From: Actinobacteria bacterium UBA4719
Lineage (GTDB): Bacteria > Actinomycetota > Actinomycetes > Actinomycetales > Dermatophilaceae
Assembly (NCBI GenBank): GCA_002404345.1
Contig: DHJN01000226.1
Location: forward strand, 1 to 15,122
Reading direction: 5' to 3'
Length of the DNA: 15,122 bases
Shown here: positions 14,000-15,122 of the stretch, piece after piece
How positions within the stretch are numbered: the first letter of the stretch is position 1
Layout: each line of letters opens with the position of its first letter
Notes under the pieces: generated by a model
The model's database searches: none
Seen by the model: the letters and a program-made list of their open reading frames with translations, nothing else
Told to the model about the DNA's origin: nothing
Position numbers and translations under genes: made by a program

Positions 14000-14023
14000 C
14001 CGACTGTTTGCGAGGATGAGGCA

Positions 14024-14971
14024 ATGAGTCTCAAAGAAGCCGCACTGCACTCCGCCGTCGGGCTCGCCGCCGTGGGCGTCGGCGGGCTGGCCTACGCGTC
14101 CCTGATCGAGCGCAACGCATTCACGCTGCGTCGGGCCAGCATCCCGGTGCTGCCTCATGGTGCGGCGTCACTGCGGGTCCTTCATGTCTCGGACATCCAC
14201 CTGGTCCCGCGCCAGGCGCGAAAGACCGAATGGATCCGCTCGCTCGGCAGGCTGGAGCCGGACCTGGTCATCAACACCGGCGACAACCTCGGCGATCTCC
14301 GTGCCGTTCCTGCCGTGTTGCGAGCGCTGGAGCCCCTGCTCGCCGTCCCGGGTGTGTTCGTGCTGGGTTCCAACGACTACTTCGCGCCGAGTCTGAAGAA
14401 CCCGGCGCGGTACCTGACGAGGGCACACGCTCGCCCGAACGAGAGCGTTCCGCTGCCGACCGCCGATCTTGTGGACGCCTTCACCCGCGCCGGCTGGGCG
14501 GACCTCTCCAACGCTCGCGCGGCGCTGTCGGTCGGCGGGCAGGCGCTTGAGTTCGTTGGCGTCGACGACGCTCACCTGAACTACGACCGGTATGCCGCAG
14601 TCGCCGGTCCCAGCGACCCCTCCGCTGCGTTAACCGTGGGAGTCACCCACGCGCCATACCGGCGGGTCCTTGACTCCATGACGGCCGACGGCGCCGGTCT
14701 CGTGATTGCCGGTCACACCCACGGCGGGCAGCTGTGTCTGCCGTTCTACGGGACCCTGGTGACCAACTGCGACCTGGACCGGCGGCGCGCCAAGGGCGTC
14801 TCTCGGTGGTGGCCTGGGGCTGGCGCCACACCCTCCATACAGGCGCCGGCTGGTGCGGCGTGGCTGGAGGTATCGGCTGGGCTGGGGACCTCGCCATACG
14901 CGCCGGTGCGGTTCGCGTGCAGGCCCGAGGCGACCCTGCTAACCCTGACGGCCAAGCCCGCCGAGAACTGA
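14024..14971 (+). CDS. YkuE-type membrane-associated metallophosphoesterase
   Basis: A 315-residue calcineurin-like phosphoesterase in the place of Rv3683. A hydrophobic N-terminal segment (about 8-28) is an uncleaved anchor or signal, so the enzyme likely works at the outer membrane face. Metal motifs are DIH (Asp57, His59), GDN (Asp87), GSND (Asn117, Asp118), GVTHAP (His209) and GHTHGGQ (His231, His233). The usual GNH[DE] is GSND here, so the active-site His next to the bridging Asn is replaced by Asp. Substrate is unknown; YkuE-like proteins are secreted Mn/Zn phosphatases. ATG 14024 follows GAGG and AGGA stretches; an upstream GTG (13997) in the same frame overlaps the palindrome and lacks family sequence. 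Divergent from GatB/YqeY; the tRNA-Pro follows. Confidence 0.9.
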   Translation: MSLKEAALHSAVGLAAVGVGGLAYASLIERNAFTLRRASIPVLPHGAASLRVLHVSDIHLVPRQARKTEWIRSLGRLEPDLVINTGDNLGDLRAVPAVLRALEPLLAVPGVFVLGSNDYFAPSLKNPARYLTRAHARPNESVPLPTADLVDAFTRAGWADLSNARAALSVGGQALEFVGVDDAHLNYDRYAAVAGPSDPSAALTVGVTHAPYRRVLDSMTADGAGLVIAGHTHGGQLCLPFYGTLVTNCDLDRRRAKGVSRWWPGAGATPSIQAPAGAAWLEVSAGLGTSPYAPVRFACRPEATLLTLTAKPAEN

Positions 14972-15009
14972 ACTTCGGACCCGATTCGGTGCTGGCAGCC
15001 TTGCTCGGC

Positions 15010-15015
15010 TAGTCT
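15010..15015 (+). promoter_or_regulatory. Possible -10 element of the tRNA-Pro promoter
   Basis: TAGTCT fits TANNNT and lies 40 bases before the mature tRNA 5' end. This would give a 5' leader of about 34 bases containing the GTGGCC/GGCCAC inverted repeat (15041-15046 and 15051-15056). No good -35 element is seen. Confidence 0.35.
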
Positions 15016-15055
15016 CTTGCTTCGCTGGCCGCATCACGACGTGGCCGGCAGGCCA

Positions 15056-15122
<67 letters not shown>

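Overview
The window comes from a high-GC actinobacterium. The signs are a WhiB-family regulator, a mycothiol-dependent enzyme family, an actinobacterial CRP, GTG starts, very high GC at third codon positions and leaderless-type promoters. Gene order follows, from memory, the Mycobacterium tuberculosis block Rv3669 to Rv3683: holin-like membrane protein, ephE-like hydrolase, marP, CoA-type Nudix, nth, crp, metallo-beta-lactamase (MBL) protein, RidA, DUF4177, two ArsA/Get3-like ATPases, whiB4, ponA2 and a metallophosphoesterase. There are local differences. No thioredoxin-like gene lies between the Nudix gene and nth. A truncated mycothiol-enzyme gene follows marP. A second Nudix gene and a GatB/YqeY gene are added. 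The exact genus cannot be fixed from the sequence, although an Intrasporangiaceae-like organism would fit.

Layout: (1) 2-1640, plus strand: tail of a cation/proton antiporter, holin-X-like membrane protein and alpha/beta hydrolase. (2) 4804-1637, minus strand: operon nth > CoA-Nudix > marP > truncated isomerase-family gene, each joined to the next by a GTGA or ATGA stop/start overlap. (3) 4896-5573, plus strand: crp, divergent from nth and ended by a hairpin. (4) 8009-5684, minus strand: DUF4177 > ridA > NUDT19-like Nudix > MBL hydrolase. (5) 8106-10331, plus strand: the ArsA/Get3-like pair; the second gene carries a frameshift near its 3' end. (6) 10702-10370, minus strand: whiB4-like gene, divergent from (7) 10912-13377, plus strand: PonA2-type bifunctional penicillin-binding protein with a PASTA domain. 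(8) 13974-13501, minus strand: GatB/YqeY protein, divergent from (9) 14024-14971, plus strand: metallophosphoesterase. (10) 15056 to the end: a tRNA-Pro(CGG) cut by the window edge.

The theme is envelope and redox/acid stress physiology: a membrane serine protease (MarP), a peptidoglycan synthase (PonA2), an Fe-S redox sensor (WhiB4-like), CRP, Get3-like ATPases, and housecleaning enzymes (Nudix, RidA, EndoIII). No phage, insertion sequence, CRISPR or defence system is visible.

The points most worth a second look are: the frameshift in the second ATPase; an alpha/beta hydrolase with glycine at the nucleophile position; a Nudix gene whose N-terminus appears to start at a non-canonical ATT (or CTG) codon; strong palindromes in the divergent promoter regions; a helically phased ACGGAC array after ponA2; and a recurring TANNNT-(6-7 nt)-start-codon pattern that suggests most operon heads are leaderless. 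No stretch longer than about 210 bases lacks a gene.
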